A stretch of 64,000 nt of DNA from an uncultured Bacteroidota bacterium (GCA_903847205.1 CAINDA010000045.1:62001-126000); one strand, 5' to 3'; shown: positions 18,689 through 27,169, counted from the first letter of the stretch. Notes: generated by a model not told the origin, from the sequence alone. Translations and numbers: made by a program.

Positions 18689-20264
18689 CTGAGCCGGACT
18701 TTTCTAACAAATTTAGAGAGTCCGGCTTTTTTATTTCCCCTAAGCCCTTAGATAAATCAGCGATGTAGCCGATGACTTTATTTACAACCGGGGTTCGATA
18801 ATGCTCAATTTTTGTATCATAGACCAAACCGGAAGGAAACAAGGAATTTTGAAAAACTTGCTTTTGGTAATAATCGCCAGATTCCCAAACAGGAGCGAGA
18901 TTTGCGGATAATTTACAAGTAAAATGAATCAATTCTTTAGGGTTCGATAATTTTTGGTCGAGTGTTTCAAGTTGTTTCAAAAGACCCTCTTTATTCTTTT
19001 TCATTTCTAATGAAAACTCCTCATAAATATCAATAGTAACCTTCCCGATTGCGTGGCGTTTTCTTAAATTATAGAATTCTTCCTCCACATCATTTAATTT
19101 CAGTGAAAGGGCTTTTTTCTCGCTTGTATTGCTTTCTGACAGATTTTCCCACGTATAGCGCAATTGTATCGCCAAAGGCTCAATATGGGAAGGATCTATT
19201 GTATAATAGCGCAACAGTTCTTTGAACTTGTCGTGCATAATAGTCATACTGCGATTTATCCTTATGCCGGGCTTGTTTACCTTGTAATAATAAAGCCCTT
19301 TCTTTTTTACCAGATAGCCAGTAAAAGGAGCCCCGCTTTCAGCCTCTTTCACAAAAACCTTTAATGGAAGATTGTCATTTGCTTTGTTGCTTTTATATCC
19401 ATCCGTTTTCTTCAGCTCATTCACTCTTAAAAATAAGTCTTCATCAATCAATGCCGGATGCTTTCCTTTTATTACTTCCCCGTTCAACAAATTATGCGAC
19501 ATAAATCCGCAATAAAATGGATTCCTAAAAATATCCGTGAGCGTTTGTTTAGCCATTTTTAAGCCCAAGTTCTTTAGTTTATCTATAATTTGCTCATAGG
19601 CAACTCCTTTGGCTCGCCAAACGAATGCTTGTTTTATACGCTCCCCTTTTTCATTGATAAAAATTGTTTGCGTTTCTGCTCCTTTTACAAAAGCATAGCC
19701 TGTGGGTGCTGGCCCGATCCATTCTCCTCTCAGTAATTTCTCCCGCATCCCATCCACTGTTTTTTGTCTTCGTAAATCATTATCGTATTTACTAAATATG
19801 AACTGAATATTTTGCTGCAATGCTCCTGCATGAGAGTTTGTATCAATAGGCTGAGTAACTGCCATAATATTTACTCCGGTTTTCTTTAATTCCCCGGCTA
19901 TATAAATAGCACTATCGCCGGTTCTGCTGAAACGGTCTAAGCTATAAACTAAAATGAATGATATTTTTTCTCTGCTCGCTTTTACGGATTTTAGCATCCG
20001 GCTAAACTCTTTTCTTTCATCACTTTTTGCACTTTCATACGTCCCGCCAAAATAGCCTTTGATGCTAAGTTTGTGTTTAATGGCGTATTCCACGCAATAT
20101 TTTTTCTGCCATTCCAAACTCTGATTGGTATCCATTTGTTCTTTGGAACTTACCCTTGTATAGATGACACAGTTTTGAATACTATCATCTATTTCATCTC
20201 TGCTCTTTCCTTTTGCGAATTGCTTAAGCAGCGTTTCGTTTTTTATGATCTGCTTTTCCTTCAT
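18651..20264 (-). CDS. Large serine recombinase (site-specific integrase of the tRNA-Leu element)
   Basis: 537 residues. The resolvase domain (about 30-190) has the catalytic-Ser motif YTRVSSKEQ, LVYSLDRFSRTG and the Arg-rich helix. The recombinase domain (~195-300) includes GPAPTGYAF and FRNPFYCGFMSHNLL. The zinc-ribbon position (~325-360: PFTGYLVKKKGLYYYK) lacks the Cys pairs usual in the family. A coiled coil follows (~390-450). The last codons ('SVPGIGLEPIQSQ') lie inside tRNA-Leu on the other strand. Such enzymes integrate and excise elements. The upstream small gene overlaps its start by 41 bases, implying co-expression. Confidence 0.9.
   Translation of the reverse strand: MKEKQIIKNETLLKQFAKGKSRDEIDDSIQNCVIYTRVSSKEQMDTNQSLEWQKKYCVEYAIKHKLSIKGYFGGTYESAKSDERKEFSRMLKSVKASREKISFILVYSLDRFSRTGDSAIYIAGELKKTGVNIMAVTQPIDTNSHAGALQQNIQFIFSKYDNDLRRQKTVDGMREKLLRGEWIGPAPTGYAFVKGAETQTIFINEKGERIKQAFVWRAKGVAYEQIIDKLKNLGLKMAKQTLTDIFRNPFYCGFMSHNLLNGEVIKGKHPALIDEDLFLRVNELKKTDGYKSNKANDNLPLKVFVKEAESGAPFTGYLVKKKGLYYYKVNKPGIRINRSMTIMHDKFKELLRYYTIDPSHIEPLAIQLRYTWENLSESNTSEKKALSLKLNDVEEEFYNLRKRHAIGKVTIDIYEEFSLEMKKNKEGLLKQLETLDQKLSNPKELIHFTCKLSANLAPVWESGDYYQKQVFQNSLFPSGLVYDTKIEHYRTPVVNKVIGYIADLSKGLGEIKKPDSLNLLEKSGSVPGIGLEPIQSQ
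18692..18733 (+). terminator. Terminator after tRNA-Leu, embedded in recombinase coding sequence
   Basis: Perfect 9-bp stem AGCCGGACT/AGTCCGGCT (18692-18700 with 18719-18727) followed by TTTTTATTT on the plus strand. The same bases encode the recombinase C-terminal tail on the minus strand. Confidence 0.8.
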
Positions 20265-20535
20265 TTTTTCCTCCCTTTTTATTTGCTATGGTTTTATCTT
20301 TCAATTTTTCGTTCGTTGTTTCATCCGTTTTTTCGTTACCGCTATTTTTTTTATTGAAAGAATAGTTTCCTTCTTTTTGTTTCTGCTTCATGTATAATTC
20401 ATAAAACAAAATGGATAATTTTTCCAATGATCGAATTGTTTCTTCTGATTGTTCATCTGAATAATTTTCAAAGCCTTTGCAATTTCTCAGTTCTGCAATG
20501 GTTAATCGCTTATGTTCTTTTTCTTTCTTCTCCAT
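20224..20535 (-). CDS. Small charged protein of the serine-recombinase element
   Basis: 103 residues, strongly charged (Lys/Glu/Asn rich), starting 'MEKKEKEHKRLTIAELRN'. The first ~60 residues are helical, with a 'CKGFENYSDEQSEETIRSLEKLS' amphipathic region; the C-terminal 40 are low-complexity Lys/Asn. It overlaps the recombinase start by 41 bases. Similar short proteins ('...LR.C.GFENYSDEEA..II.SL..LS..LY') precede serine recombinases in Bacteroidota elements; they may be recombination directionality or accessory factors, but this is inference. Confidence 0.7.
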   Translation of the reverse strand: MEKKEKEHKRLTIAELRNCKGFENYSDEQSEETIRSLEKLSILFYELYMKQKQKEGNYSFNKKNSGNEKTDETTNEKLKDKTIANKKGGKNEGKADHKKRNAA

Positions 20536-20550
20536 AACATCTTCCTCCCA

Positions 20551-21477
20551 TTAATGCATAAGACTTAATTTTGATGCTTTGTCCGGCTCGTTCTCTCTTA
20601 TCCTGAATTCCTTACCTTTTTTATCAATCAGGATAAACTCACGATACTCCTTTTCACGAAGTATTCTTACAATTTCCTCTTGTGCATTTTTACTTTTCTT
20701 TATTTCCAAGGGTTCGTGTTTTTTCGATTTGAATAACACAAGCACTTTTTTATAGTTACCTTCTTTAATGTAGTAAAGCAGCTTCGCTTCTTGATGCGTA
20801 AATAAATGCAGCTCATTAAAATACTCGGTGAGATAATCTTCTAAAATAAATTTAAAAATAAGTTCTGTTATATTGATTCTTACTTGAGAACTAAACTCTT
20901 TTTTATAAAGGAGTCCTTTCGGATACAAATGTTCGTTGTCTTTTATAAATGGAAACCACTCGCCATCATTAAATACTATGAGTGTAACGGAATTGCGTGT
21001 AGCAATTGCTTCTGCAATTAATATGTGTAAGTAGTTAAACTTGAATGGCAGGGAATCGAAATCGGCAGTTTTGTATTCTCCTGATTTAAAAAAATTCAAG
21101 AACTCTTCTTTGTCTTCGACTTCAAATTTTTTTAACGCATCAAGATTGTTTGCAAAATTATCAAACAACTCTTTCAGAGGCAGCGGCTCGAAAATTTCTG
21201 AAGCCATCTTTTGAAGCACAGGAAGGCTTATTCCAAAGGAGCGCAGCTCGTTTACTATTTTTATCCAAATAAAATCAACGAAGCTGAATTTGCGATTGCT
21301 TTCTTTTGTATTACGAGTAAAGTGAATAATTCCTTTCTCGTCCCAATGATTAATCACTCTGTAGTTTACCCCGGTATCTTTTGCGCTTAATCGCTCTTCG
21401 CTGAGCACTTCATATAGTTCAGCCACTTTATCAAGGCTTTTGGTATCTATAAACTCTTCTAATTTTATTGAAATCAT
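20551..21477 (-). CDS. MerR-like DNA-binding regulator of the element
   Basis: 308 residues. Residues ~25-100 fit a MerR winged helix: 'TGVNYRVINHWDEKGII', then 'RKFSFVDFIWIKIVNELRSFGISLPVLQKM'. The remaining ~200 residues are an unrecognised alpha/beta region, perhaps an effector or oligomerisation domain; the C-terminus is basic then acidic. It starts 15 bases upstream of the small charged gene, so it probably leads a three-gene transcript ending in the recombinase. A regulator of integration/excision or a repressor of the element is plausible. Confidence 0.8.
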   Translation of the reverse strand: MISIKLEEFIDTKSLDKVAELYEVLSEERLSAKDTGVNYRVINHWDEKGIIHFTRNTKESNRKFSFVDFIWIKIVNELRSFGISLPVLQKMASEIFEPLPLKELFDNFANNLDALKKFEVEDKEEFLNFFKSGEYKTADFDSLPFKFNYLHILIAEAIATRNSVTLIVFNDGEWFPFIKDNEHLYPKGLLYKKEFSSQVRINITELIFKFILEDYLTEYFNELHLFTHQEAKLLYYIKEGNYKKVLVLFKSKKHEPLEIKKSKNAQEEIVRILREKEYREFILIDKKGKEFRIRENEPDKASKLSLMH

Positions 21478-21693
21478 GCTTTTTTTATTTTAATTGTACG
21501 CAAATGTAAGATAAATAAATTCACATTTCCAAATCAAAAATGTTAAAAAATATTGAATAAAAACAGAAGTTATCTTAAATGAGTCTTAATCAAAGAGTTA
21601 AATATTTATATTGATAATCAATATTTTAAGGCAATATTTTTGATAAAACAATTAAAATTGTTTGAAAATTATTGCGAAAGCGATTGGGATGAT

Positions 21694-21701
21694 TACATTT
21701 G
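21694..21701 (+). promoter_or_regulatory. -7 promoter box for the winged-helix gene
   Basis: TACATTTG fits TAnnTTTG; an ATTG 19 bases upstream (21671-21674) is close to the -33 TTTG. A start near 21707 would place the whole 11-bp repeat array in the transcribed leader of the downstream gene. Confidence 0.5.
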
Positions 21702-21719
21702 TATTGCGAAATAATTAGG

Positions 21720-21774
21720 AACTCTATAAGAAAGATATAAGAACACTATAAGGCTAATTTAAGAACAGTATAAG
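21720..21774 (+). repeat. Array of five 11-bp phased repeats (consensus NNNNNTATAAG)
   Basis: Five exactly adjacent 11-base units (21720, 21731, 21742, 21753, 21764), each ending TATAAG or TTTAAG, with AAC at the start of units 1, 3 and 5. The pitch equals one DNA helical turn, placing the TATAAG words on one face. It lies 66 bases upstream of the ATG of the winged-helix gene and 243 bases upstream of the divergent MerR-like gene. Related arrays occur at 33018-33050 and 41687-41741. Confidence 0.75.
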
Positions 21775-21839
21775 ATTTGGTTTTGGAGTGATTGCGGAAA
21801 TGCAGAAAAAAAACGGCAAACAGATTAAAACATCAAAAA

Positions 21840-22352
21840 ATGAAAAAGATTACCATGAAATATCTTGAAGTTTTTATGTTAGAGCAAAAAACTAAAGACG
21901 AATTAATTCAAATGGTCTTGCAATTACAGGAACGGGATAAGGATTTGGCTGCACGATATACCAATCTGTATAAATCCTCAAGAGAACGGGATGCGGATCA
22001 CAAAGAACGCATGGCGGAATCTGAAAAAAGAGTTGATGATTATGTAGCTCGTTATGCAGAAGCGGATGCGAAGCAAGAAAATTACAAGCGTATTGTTGAT
22101 CTGAAACTCGGAAACACTTATAATATTAACTCCACTTGGATTGATAAGATTGTATTTGTTTTAAAAGCTTCCGGAAGACCATTGCGCTCCTCTGAAATTA
22201 TTGAGGTTCTTGAAAAAAACGATATAACCTTTCGAACGTTAGCGAATAAACCGAAAGGATTATCGGCACATTTAACTAAAGCTTTAAAATATGGACGCAT
22301 TATTGGCGAAAAACAAAAAGGACAGAATGGGTATTTGTTTAAGCTACCTTAA
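21840..22352 (+). CDS. Coiled-coil / C-terminal winged-helix protein
   Basis: 170 residues from the ATG at 21840; a TTG at 21792 would add 16 and an ATG at 21876 would remove 12. The first ~95 residues are a charged coiled coil (KDELIQMVLQLQERDKDLA...). Residues ~105-170 look like a HARE-HTH/winged-helix domain: 'STWIDKIVFVLKASGRPLRSSEIIEVLEK', 'LSAHLTKALKYGRI', 'NGYLFKLP'. Such modules bind DNA or read modified bases. It lies downstream of the 11-bp array and could be its binder. Probably cargo of the recombinase element; function unknown. Confidence 0.75.
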   Translation: MKKITMKYLEVFMLEQKTKDELIQMVLQLQERDKDLAARYTNLYKSSRERDADHKERMAESEKRVDDYVARYAEADAKQENYKRIVDLKLGNTYNINSTWIDKIVFVLKASGRPLRSSEIIEVLEKNDITFRTLANKPKGLSAHLTKALKYGRIIGEKQKGQNGYLFKLP

Positions 22353-22366
22353 TGTCACTGAAACGG

Positions 22367-22525
22367 TTAATCAGCGTCAGCGATTAAATATATAACTCTC
22401 ATTTTAGTGTTGGGATCCAGGTTGGCGAGTGCCTTCTTTGAAATCTCCGCTTTGTTTTTGCTCCTAAATATTCTAAACCGCTCATCGCATCTGTATTCCT
22501 TGCTATCTAAACTATAAAGCTTCAT
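22367..22525 (-). CDS. Small hypothetical protein (52 aa)
   Basis: An ATG-to-TAA frame of 52 codons, 'MKLYSLDSKEYRCDERF...' ending 'YLIADAD'. It is charged with no signal peptide. Codon use is ordinary and it lies between the winged-helix gene (convergent, 14 bases apart) and the FG-GAP gene, without overlapping anything. It may be the distal end of the integrated element. Support is only the open frame and gap position. Confidence 0.4.
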   Translation of the reverse strand: MKLYSLDSKEYRCDERFRIFRSKNKAEISKKALANLDPNTKMRVIYLIADAD

Positions 22526-22598
22526 AAAAAAAATTACTTACTCATAAATATAAAGTGAACAAAAGGATTCTGTTTTAAAGCGGATAATTTTATTGCGT

Positions 22599-24905
22599 TT
22601 AATTTACATGCTGAATGATTATTCGTTTAACCAATGCGCCGGTTCTTCTGCTTCCATCAGCATTTATTGCCGATACTTTACATAAATATACTCCTTGATT
22701 GAACTCTTCTGTGTTTAGTTTTATGATATTATTTATTATTTTTTGTGATGTAATAAATTGCCCCATTATATCATATAATTCAAGTATATAAGCTCTACAG
22801 GAGTTATCATTATTGACCTTTATTGATATACTATTGTTTGCAGGATTGGGAAATAACTCAATGTTGAAATGAATAAAATTATCAATATTATTAACAGACG
22901 TTAGGTTGGGAACGCCTTTATAATAAGAAACTCCGCCTTCGTAGTTGCCCACTATTAAATCCAAATAACCATCATTATCAATATCAGTTCCGTTTGGAGC
23001 GGTTCGTGCGCCTTGGAAAATATTAAGATACATGGAGTCGGCTAATGAAAAAGCGCCGGTAAGATTTCCATCAATATTATTATAAAGGTGCAAGTAGCCG
23101 CTTTCAGCACCAACCAATAATTTAGTTACATTATTTTGTTTAAACAAAAATGGATAACTATACCCCGTAACATACCCGGATTGACTTACTTTTATATTTC
23201 CAAAAAAATGTGTGATTGAATCCATAACAGGAATTGAAGCAGTGGCACTTCCTGTATGATTATAGTATGCAATTTTCCCATTTCTGCTGCCAATGACCAA
23301 ATCATTTTTACCATCACCATCCACATCCACAATTTGCGGCGCTGCAAAATCTCCAACATCAATTACTCGATTGTTAGAATTTTTTAAATCAACCTGTGAT
23401 AAAACAAAATTAGCGGTTGCGCCAGCCGGTGCTGTATTTTCAAAGTATTGTAATGTGCCGTCATATCCGCCGATAATCATATCGGCATCCCCGTCTCCGT
23501 CTAAATCGCCGAATGAAGGAACCATATTCAAAATTCCAAGAGAACTCAAATTTGCATAATCGCGTGTTACCAGCTCAAATATGGGACTGCCTGCCGTCCC
23601 TGTATTTTTAAACTGAGCAATTTGGCTTTTATAATTCAGCGTATCAAAGTATCCATAATTCCCAATAAACAAATCTTTCAGCCCATCATTATTATAATCG
23701 TAAAAAACGGGGTATGCGCCTTCGCCTACATCAATCATATTATCCTGAAGCAGATTCGGCTGCATAAACTGGAATACAGGAAAACTGTTTGTACCATTAT
23801 TTTTATAATACAAAATGCTATGAAAGTTTTCGGAATAAACCGGCGAATTAGGGCTTACCACTAAATCATTTATTCCGTCGTTATTTACATCAGCATAGTA
23901 TGCCGCTGGAAAGCTTCTTAGATTAACTGGAACTGTATTGCCGCTGTTTAAAGGAAAGTTAGGGTCTTTGGCACTGAAACTGCCTGCAATGGGACTTCCC
24001 CCATTTGTAAGCAAAGTAAGATTGCTATAGTTTATATCAGATGCAATAAAATCTTTATCCCCATCACCATCTATATCTAAGCATATCCCTGTTCCGCCTT
24101 GGTGCATGTCCTGCCGTGTTTGTGAATCTGAGACATTGGTTCCAAGTTCAGGGTTCGAAACATTCCCAGAACAGGTATCATGCAGGGAATAAAAATTATT
24201 GTTTTTTGTAGAATAGCCCCAGCAGCGGTTTCTCATGTTAAATATCAAACTGTCGGCATTGCCGTAAAGTTCCATACTTTGATTTTGATAATATTGTAAG
24301 AAAGTCGCACTGATGTCATACGTTACCACATCCAAGTCACCGTCATTATCAATATCCGAGAAAGCCGGAATAAATAGAGTATTGGTATATAAATTTTCCA
24401 GCGGCCCGGCAGGAGGGTAATCAACACAGGACTGCCGTTCCGTAATTAAAGCAAATTGCAACCCGTCAGTGGTATTTGATGTATTCTTATAAACTTTAAA
24501 ACCGCCCCCTAAATCAGAATAGCTGAAAATATCTTCTTTGCCATCTCCGTTATAATCTTTTAATAAAGCCCAATCGTGAAGGGGTGGAAATTTGTTTTCG
24601 TACAAGGGTACATATTTATAATCAACAGAATCGGGTGTTCCCATGTTAATGAATGTGCGGATTTTATTGCCTGTGCGGTCAAAAACAAAAAGGTCTTTTT
24701 TACCATCTTGATTCAAATCAATGTTTGATATTTGAATGAAATTTAAACCTCCAGCCCAGGGATTTGTTATGTAACTGCTTCCAAATTTTACCGGGATACT
24801 ATCGTTCAGTGTAAAATAGGGCTGTGCATTAGACACTGAGTTGTGACTAAATGTAATAACAAGAAAAAAGAAAAAACGGAAAAAACATTTTACTCCTATT
24901 TTCAT
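22599..24905 (-). CDS. FG-GAP/VCBS-repeat secreted protein with T9SS type A sorting domain
   Basis: 768 residues. A signal peptide is followed by at least eight FG-GAP/VCBS-like repeats with calcium-binding signatures of the form DxNxDGxxD (for example DLNQDGKKD, DIDGDGDKD, DVDGDGKND, DLDGDGDAD). These make a seven- to eight-bladed integrin-like propeller. The last ~75 residues are the type A T9SS signal (ELFPNPANNSISI..., LYDIMGQ, GVYLCKV), so the protein is exported and released or attached to the surface. Single gene with its own upstream space. Ligand unknown. Confidence 0.9.
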   Translation of the reverse strand: MKIGVKCFFRFFFFLVITFSHNSVSNAQPYFTLNDSIPVKFGSSYITNPWAGGLNFIQISNIDLNQDGKKDLFVFDRTGNKIRTFINMGTPDSVDYKYVPLYENKFPPLHDWALLKDYNGDGKEDIFSYSDLGGGFKVYKNTSNTTDGLQFALITERQSCVDYPPAGPLENLYTNTLFIPAFSDIDNDGDLDVVTYDISATFLQYYQNQSMELYGNADSLIFNMRNRCWGYSTKNNNFYSLHDTCSGNVSNPELGTNVSDSQTRQDMHQGGTGICLDIDGDGDKDFIASDINYSNLTLLTNGGSPIAGSFSAKDPNFPLNSGNTVPVNLRSFPAAYYADVNNDGINDLVVSPNSPVYSENFHSILYYKNNGTNSFPVFQFMQPNLLQDNMIDVGEGAYPVFYDYNNDGLKDLFIGNYGYFDTLNYKSQIAQFKNTGTAGSPIFELVTRDYANLSSLGILNMVPSFGDLDGDGDADMIIGGYDGTLQYFENTAPAGATANFVLSQVDLKNSNNRVIDVGDFAAPQIVDVDGDGKNDLVIGSRNGKIAYYNHTGSATASIPVMDSITHFFGNIKVSQSGYVTGYSYPFLFKQNNVTKLLVGAESGYLHLYNNIDGNLTGAFSLADSMYLNIFQGARTAPNGTDIDNDGYLDLIVGNYEGGVSYYKGVPNLTSVNNIDNFIHFNIELFPNPANNSISIKVNNDNSCRAYILELYDIMGQFITSQKIINNIIKLNTEEFNQGVYLCKVSAINADGSRRTGALVKRIIIQHVN

Positions 24906-25081
24906 TTATTCTCGGGCAGTTATAAGTGTTTAGAAATACTATGATTGCTATCAAATATAATACTTTTCAAATGAAGTAATGTGTTGCGGACTTTTTTGCA
25001 CATTAGATAAGATTCATTTGTAACGTGTGAAATTCAGTTTTACATTGGCTGATAAATAGAAACATACTCTTTTTTATTTTG

Positions 25082-25089
25082 TAACTTTG
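25082..25089 (+). promoter_or_regulatory. -7 promoter box for the lipoprotein/outer-membrane operon
   Basis: TAACTTTG fits TAnnTTTG and lies 25 bases upstream of the first ATG of the three-gene run 25115-27169. Confidence 0.6.
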
Positions 25090-25114
25090 CTTAACAACAA
25101 AAAACTTAATACCA

Positions 25115-25534
25115 ATGAAACAAAAATTATTTTCAAGCGCATTGCTGATTGTTTTGTTTTATGGAACTTCCTGCAAAAAGAAAAATCCTGACCCTCCGCC
25201 TTGCATTGCAGGTACTGGAGGTTTTATTCAGGTAGTTTTCTTTGCAAATCATGGAAGTACACCAATGTATAATTATTGGACTCATCCTGATACCGTATTT
25301 ATAAAATTCAATACCCTCACCTTTCCAGGTGCGTCACCAGCGAACTACGATGCATATGTTGTTAGCGACTTTAGTATGAGAAATCATATTCATGTTACTA
25401 ATCTGAAATGCGGAGATTATTATTTCTATAGAACTGCATTCGATTCAATACACAATATGCGCTATTACGGGGGTGTTAGTTTAACAGTGGACGCAGCAAT
25501 ACACGAAATAGATACAACCATCAGTGTCAATTAA
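25115..25534 (+). CDS. Small lipoprotein, paralogue of the one at 32565
   Basis: 139 residues with a lipobox (GTSC, then KKK) after the signal peptide. The mature part has a 'DTVFIKFN...FPGASPANYDAYV' strand pattern, a conserved 'LKCGDYYFYRTAFD' and 'GGVSLTVD'. The lipoprotein at 32565-32957 has the same start (MKQK) and the same order (DTIYVKFN..LPSTNPKDFDKAF, LQIGKYFLYGVGWD, SGGIPIEL), so the two are paralogues of about 30% identity by eye. Function unknown; first of a three-gene run with a methionine-rich barrel. Confidence 0.8.
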   Translation: MKQKLFSSALLIVLFYGTSCKKKNPDPPPCIAGTGGFIQVVFFANHGSTPMYNYWTHPDTVFIKFNTLTFPGASPANYDAYVVSDFSMRNHIHVTNLKCGDYYFYRTAFDSIHNMRYYGGVSLTVDAAIHEIDTTISVN

Positions 25535-25545
25535 GAAATTATGAA

Positions 25546-26028
25546 ATGAAAAAAATAATTTTATTCATAGGGCTAATCATCATTTGGACAATCATAACTT
25601 TTACTTCCTGTGAAAGAAAAGGATGTGCCGATGTTAATGCAACCAATTACTGCGAGAAGTGTAATAAAGACGATGGAAGTTGTACTTACAAATCACAATT
25701 AGTTTTTTGGTGGAAAAAGCCCTTTGCTGACAGCTGTGCTGCTCACGGAATTGTTAAAGCGGGAATCACTGTTGATTGTATTGTTTTAGGAAACATAACA
25801 TTAACAGGGCAATCATGGACTGCTAATCCCGGATGCGGTGCAAGTTCCACAATGACGGTAAATAAAGATTTAGGATTAAGCAAAACAGTATGTGTTCCAG
25901 TACATTATGATGTTGTTTTCAGCGGAGGAACGAGTTCTCCTTTAGGAGACATAAGCCATGATGCAGCAGGAGACTTCACAAAAACAATAAATGGCGGACA
26001 GTGTAACGATTTCGAACTAATCTGGTAA
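25546..26028 (+). CDS. Cys-rich small lipoprotein
   Basis: 160 residues. Signal peptide with lipobox 'FTSC'. Next comes a short Cys motif of the kind 'GCADVNATNYCEKCNKDDGSCTY', which resembles the 'C-D-x-A-x-NY...DGSCTY' repeats in Bacteroidota secreted proteins. The rest (~110 residues) is beta-rich with three further Cys and is unrecognised. It is 11 bases after the previous stop and 22 before the next start, so co-transcribed. Possible metal or disulfide role is inference only. Confidence 0.75.
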   Translation: MKKIILFIGLIIIWTIITFTSCERKGCADVNATNYCEKCNKDDGSCTYKSQLVFWWKKPFADSCAAHGIVKAGITVDCIVLGNITLTGQSWTANPGCGASSTMTVNKDLGLSKTVCVPVHYDVVFSGGTSSPLGDISHDAAGDFTKTINGGQCNDFELIW

Positions 26029-26050
26029 AAACTTTATTTAAAAGTATAAA

Positions 26051-27169
26051 ATGAAATCTTCAATAATCATTAAATGTTTTCGGGTAATAATAATTTACTC
26101 TGTTTTTTTTACAACAAATGGAAACGCGGCCGTAAAGGATTCTGTACAAACAAATCCTAAATATGAAGAATGCACACACCCCGGCAAATATGAACCCATT
26201 GGTGTTTTTGCTTCTTGCTGCACAGGTAAAACGGATTGGACTTTTTCATATTCGTATATGAATATGTATTGCAAGGGCAATCAGATGGGAACAGATAAGG
26301 CCAGCGATCAAATGGTATTTCAGCAATATGGATACATGATGGCGCCTAACACTATGAATATGCAGATGCACATGCTCATGGTAATGTATGGCATCAGCAG
26401 CCGATTTTCTGCAATGGCAATGGCAGGCTATAATATAAATACCATGACCATGAACGGAATACCGGATAATATGATGCACGCGATGACTGGTATGCCTTCG
26501 GGCACCATGTATATGCCGGCGGCAACCAAAACATCCGGCATAGGCGATACAAAAGTTTACCTGCTTTATAAATTGTTTCAGGAATGCCATTACAATGTTA
26601 TAGTAGGAGGAGGAATAAACATACCAACCGGCAGTACAACATTAAATGGATCAAACATGCTGGGAGATAATCAACGTCTGGCTTACCCAATGCAGCTGGG
26701 CACTGGTACATGGAATATACTGCCAAGCATTACTTATTTTGGACAGAGAAATATAACGGATAAAAATATACTGTCGTATGGTATAGAAACAAAAGCAGAT
26801 ATAAAACCTGCAAATAACAGCTTGGGATATTCTTATGGAAATCAGTACAACCTATCTGCATGGGTTTCCTATAAATTATATAATTGGATAAGTTGCTCTG
26901 CAAGAATAGAAGGGATAAGTCAGGATAAAATTTCAGGTTTTGACCCAGCAGTTTATCCCCTTATGTATAACGACCCAAGCGCTAATCCTGAAAACTTCGG
27001 CGGTAAATGGCTGAATACTTATTTAGGGCTTAATTTTTATATAAATAAAACCGCCTTCAAAGATCTTCGTTTCCTTGTGGAGTATGGTATGCCTGTTTAT
27101 CAAAACCTTAACGGGACACAAATGACCATAAACAGCACTTTGCAGGCAGGATGTAAATATTCCTTTTAG
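26051..27169 (+). CDS. Methionine-rich outer membrane beta-barrel protein
   Basis: 372 residues with a signal peptide. Mature N-terminus has three Cys (ECTHPGKYEP, ASCCTGKTDW). Residues 70-155 contain 22 Met; in several predicted strands Met occupies every second residue (102, 104, 106, 108, 110, 112; 122/124; 132/134; 153/155), putting all Met on one face. The rest alternates as barrel strands (GGINIPTG, PSITYFGQ, LSAWVSYKLYNW) and ends in 'KYSF'. It resembles the phenol-degradation/'transporter' barrel family. A Met-lined wall suggests Cu(I) or Ag(I) passage. Third gene of its run. Confidence 0.8.
   Translation: MKSSIIIKCFRVIIIYSVFFTTNGNAAVKDSVQTNPKYEECTHPGKYEPIGVFASCCTGKTDWTFSYSYMNMYCKGNQMGTDKASDQMVFQQYGYMMAPNTMNMQMHMLMVMYGISSRFSAMAMAGYNINTMTMNGIPDNMMHAMTGMPSGTMYMPAATKTSGIGDTKVYLLYKLFQECHYNVIVGGGINIPTGSTTLNGSNMLGDNQRLAYPMQLGTGTWNILPSITYFGQRNITDKNILSYGIETKADIKPANNSLGYSYGNQYNLSAWVSYKLYNWISCSARIEGISQDKISGFDPAVYPLMYNDPSANPENFGGKWLNTYLGLNFYINKTAFKDLRFLVEYGMPVYQNLNGTQMTINSTLQAGCKYSF

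Noticed and set aside
22353-25000. Search for a second copy of the tRNA-Leu 3' end (attR) downstream of the element
   Set aside because: No match to the TTCAAGTCCGAT/CCCGGGTACT stretch was found by eye; large serine recombinases may leave only a few bases of identity.
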